From Desulfovibrio sp. UBA6121 (lineage in GTDB: Bacteria > Desulfobacterota > Desulfovibrionia > Desulfovibrionales > Desulfovibrionaceae): a stretch of 30,983 bases of DNA. The stretch spans positions 7,018 through 38,000 of the forward strand of contig DIVX01000078.1 of the NCBI GenBank assembly GCA_002422505.1, given 5' to 3'. The translations under genes were made by a program, and so were the position numbers. Below are positions 30,511-30,983 of the stretch, one piece after another; the first letter of the stretch is position 1, and the number at the start of each line of letters is the position of its first letter. The notes under the pieces are model-generated. The model was given only the letters and a program-made list of their open reading frames with translations, had not been told where the DNA came from and did no database searches.

Positions 30511-30606
30511 GCAGCCTTGGCGTCGAAAATATTCCGCGCGGGGCTTTCAAGCAGATCTGCCGCGCAGGCTTGGCGTGCAGGCTTGGCGTGCCAACCTGTC
30601 GCCAAG
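30511..30606. repeat. Short repeats and hairpin between the convergent genes
   Basis: GCAGGCTTGGCGT occurs twice in direct tandem (30564-30576, 30577-30589), and a one-mismatch copy GCAGCCTTGGCGT is at 30511-30523. The second copy also forms a hairpin, CTTGGCG (30582-30588) with CGCCAAG (30600-30606). It may help end transcription from either side, but no T tract follows. Confidence 0.6.
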
Positions 30607-30609
30607 GGC

Positions 30610-30918
30610 CTAGCGCAGCGGGCCGCGCCCCGCCGCGTTTTGCGCGTTGTCCCGCCGCCTGCCGTACACTATCTTCATCCGAAGCATTGCGCCCAGCAGC
30701 AGCAGGCTGGCGCCGTTGGCCAGCACCACAGCCGGGGCGCGCAGCAGCAGGCCGTACACCAGCCACAGGAACACGCCCAGCGTCAGCGCCCAGCACATGC
30801 CCAGGGAGATGTCGTTTGCGGTCTTGCTGCGCCAGGTCTTGTAGACTTGCGGCAGGTAGGCCGCCGTGGTCAGCGCGCCAGCAACAAAGCCGATGTATTC
30901 CGCGAAGGCGAGTTCCAT
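30610..30918 (-). CDS. SemiSWEET-like small membrane transporter
   Basis: This 102-residue protein has three predicted membrane helices and the SemiSWEET/PQ-loop signature AAYLPQVYKTWRSKTANDIS near residues 19-38. It continues LGVFLWLVYGLLLRAPAVVL and NGASLLLLGAMLRMKI. SemiSWEETs dimerise to move sugars across the membrane; the substrate here is not known, and several bacterial members remain untested. The basic, polar C-terminal tail (RRRDNAQNAAGRG) is cytoplasmic or periplasmic depending on topology. GGGAG precedes ATG 30918. The gene is convergent with cbiA, leaving 114 bases with repeats between. The 65 bases upstream to the window edge show nothing recognisable. Confidence 0.88.
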   Translation of the reverse strand: MELAFAEYIGFVAGALTTAAYLPQVYKTWRSKTANDISLGMCWALTLGVFLWLVYGLLLRAPAVVLANGASLLLLGAMLRMKIVYGRRRDNAQNAAGRGPLR

Positions 30919-30983
30919 GCAGGCTCCCGGTTGAAGGCGCTGTGCGAAGGCGTTGCGCCACGCCGACGCGTCACGCCGTTTCA

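Noticed and set aside
1..30983. tRNA genes, CRISPR array or insertion sequence
   Set aside because: No cloverleaf-like sequence, spaced direct repeats or transposase motif was seen by eye in any intergenic gap.

Overview
The window is GC-rich, gene-dense bacterial DNA. It most resembles a sulfate-reducing member of the Desulfovibrionales (Desulfobacterota). The main reasons are a TunR-type regulator (a recombinase-like domain fused to two molybdate-binding domains, a family described from sulfate reducers) divergent from a TSUP transporter, a nifEN-nifB cluster, and a set of TPR proteins of a type I associate with Desulfovibrio. The taxonomic call is an inference from gene content. I saw no tRNA, rRNA, CRISPR array, insertion sequence or phage.

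Left part (1-9947): the end of a nif operon (nifE tail, nifN, nifB with a fused NifX-like domain). It is followed by a small membrane-protein gene broken by one extra T, then a strong terminator. Next come a secreted formylglycine-generating-enzyme-like protein and a convergent secreted protein. A TSUP (TauE/SafE) exporter and a TunR-like regulator diverge from an AT-rich spacer carrying repeated CGTGAC/GTCACG elements. Downstream of tunR lie two radical SAM genes, one of the AmmeMemoRadiSam type and one of unknown function.

Middle (9948-18090): a polar amino acid ABC transporter (lipoprotein binding protein, an internal hairpin, permease, ATPase, permease) runs directly into a GlcD-like FAD oxidase and a class I aminotransferase. 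This looks like an import-and-catabolise unit. It is followed by a periplasmic thioredoxin-fold protein with a CPYC motif and a secreted Lys- and Pro-rich protein.

Middle right (18091-21969): a GC-rich stretch without a convincing gene; on the minus strand a glycine-zipper lipoprotein, a GNAT acetyltransferase and a malic enzyme; then a divergent TrmJ-type RNA methyltransferase.

Right part (22031-30983): a two-gene signalling unit couples a type 1 periplasmic binding protein (4-nt overlap) to a 995-residue membrane protein with PAS, GGDEF and EAL domains. Three tandem paralogous TPR proteins follow. The second and third are each preceded by a similar hairpin, and the third is tightly linked to cobyrinate a,c-diamide synthase. 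A SemiSWEET-like gene closes the window on the minus strand.

The best candidates for follow-up are the TPR triplet with its leader hairpins, the TunR/TSUP operator region, the binding-protein/c-di-GMP pair and the uncharacterised radical SAM protein.
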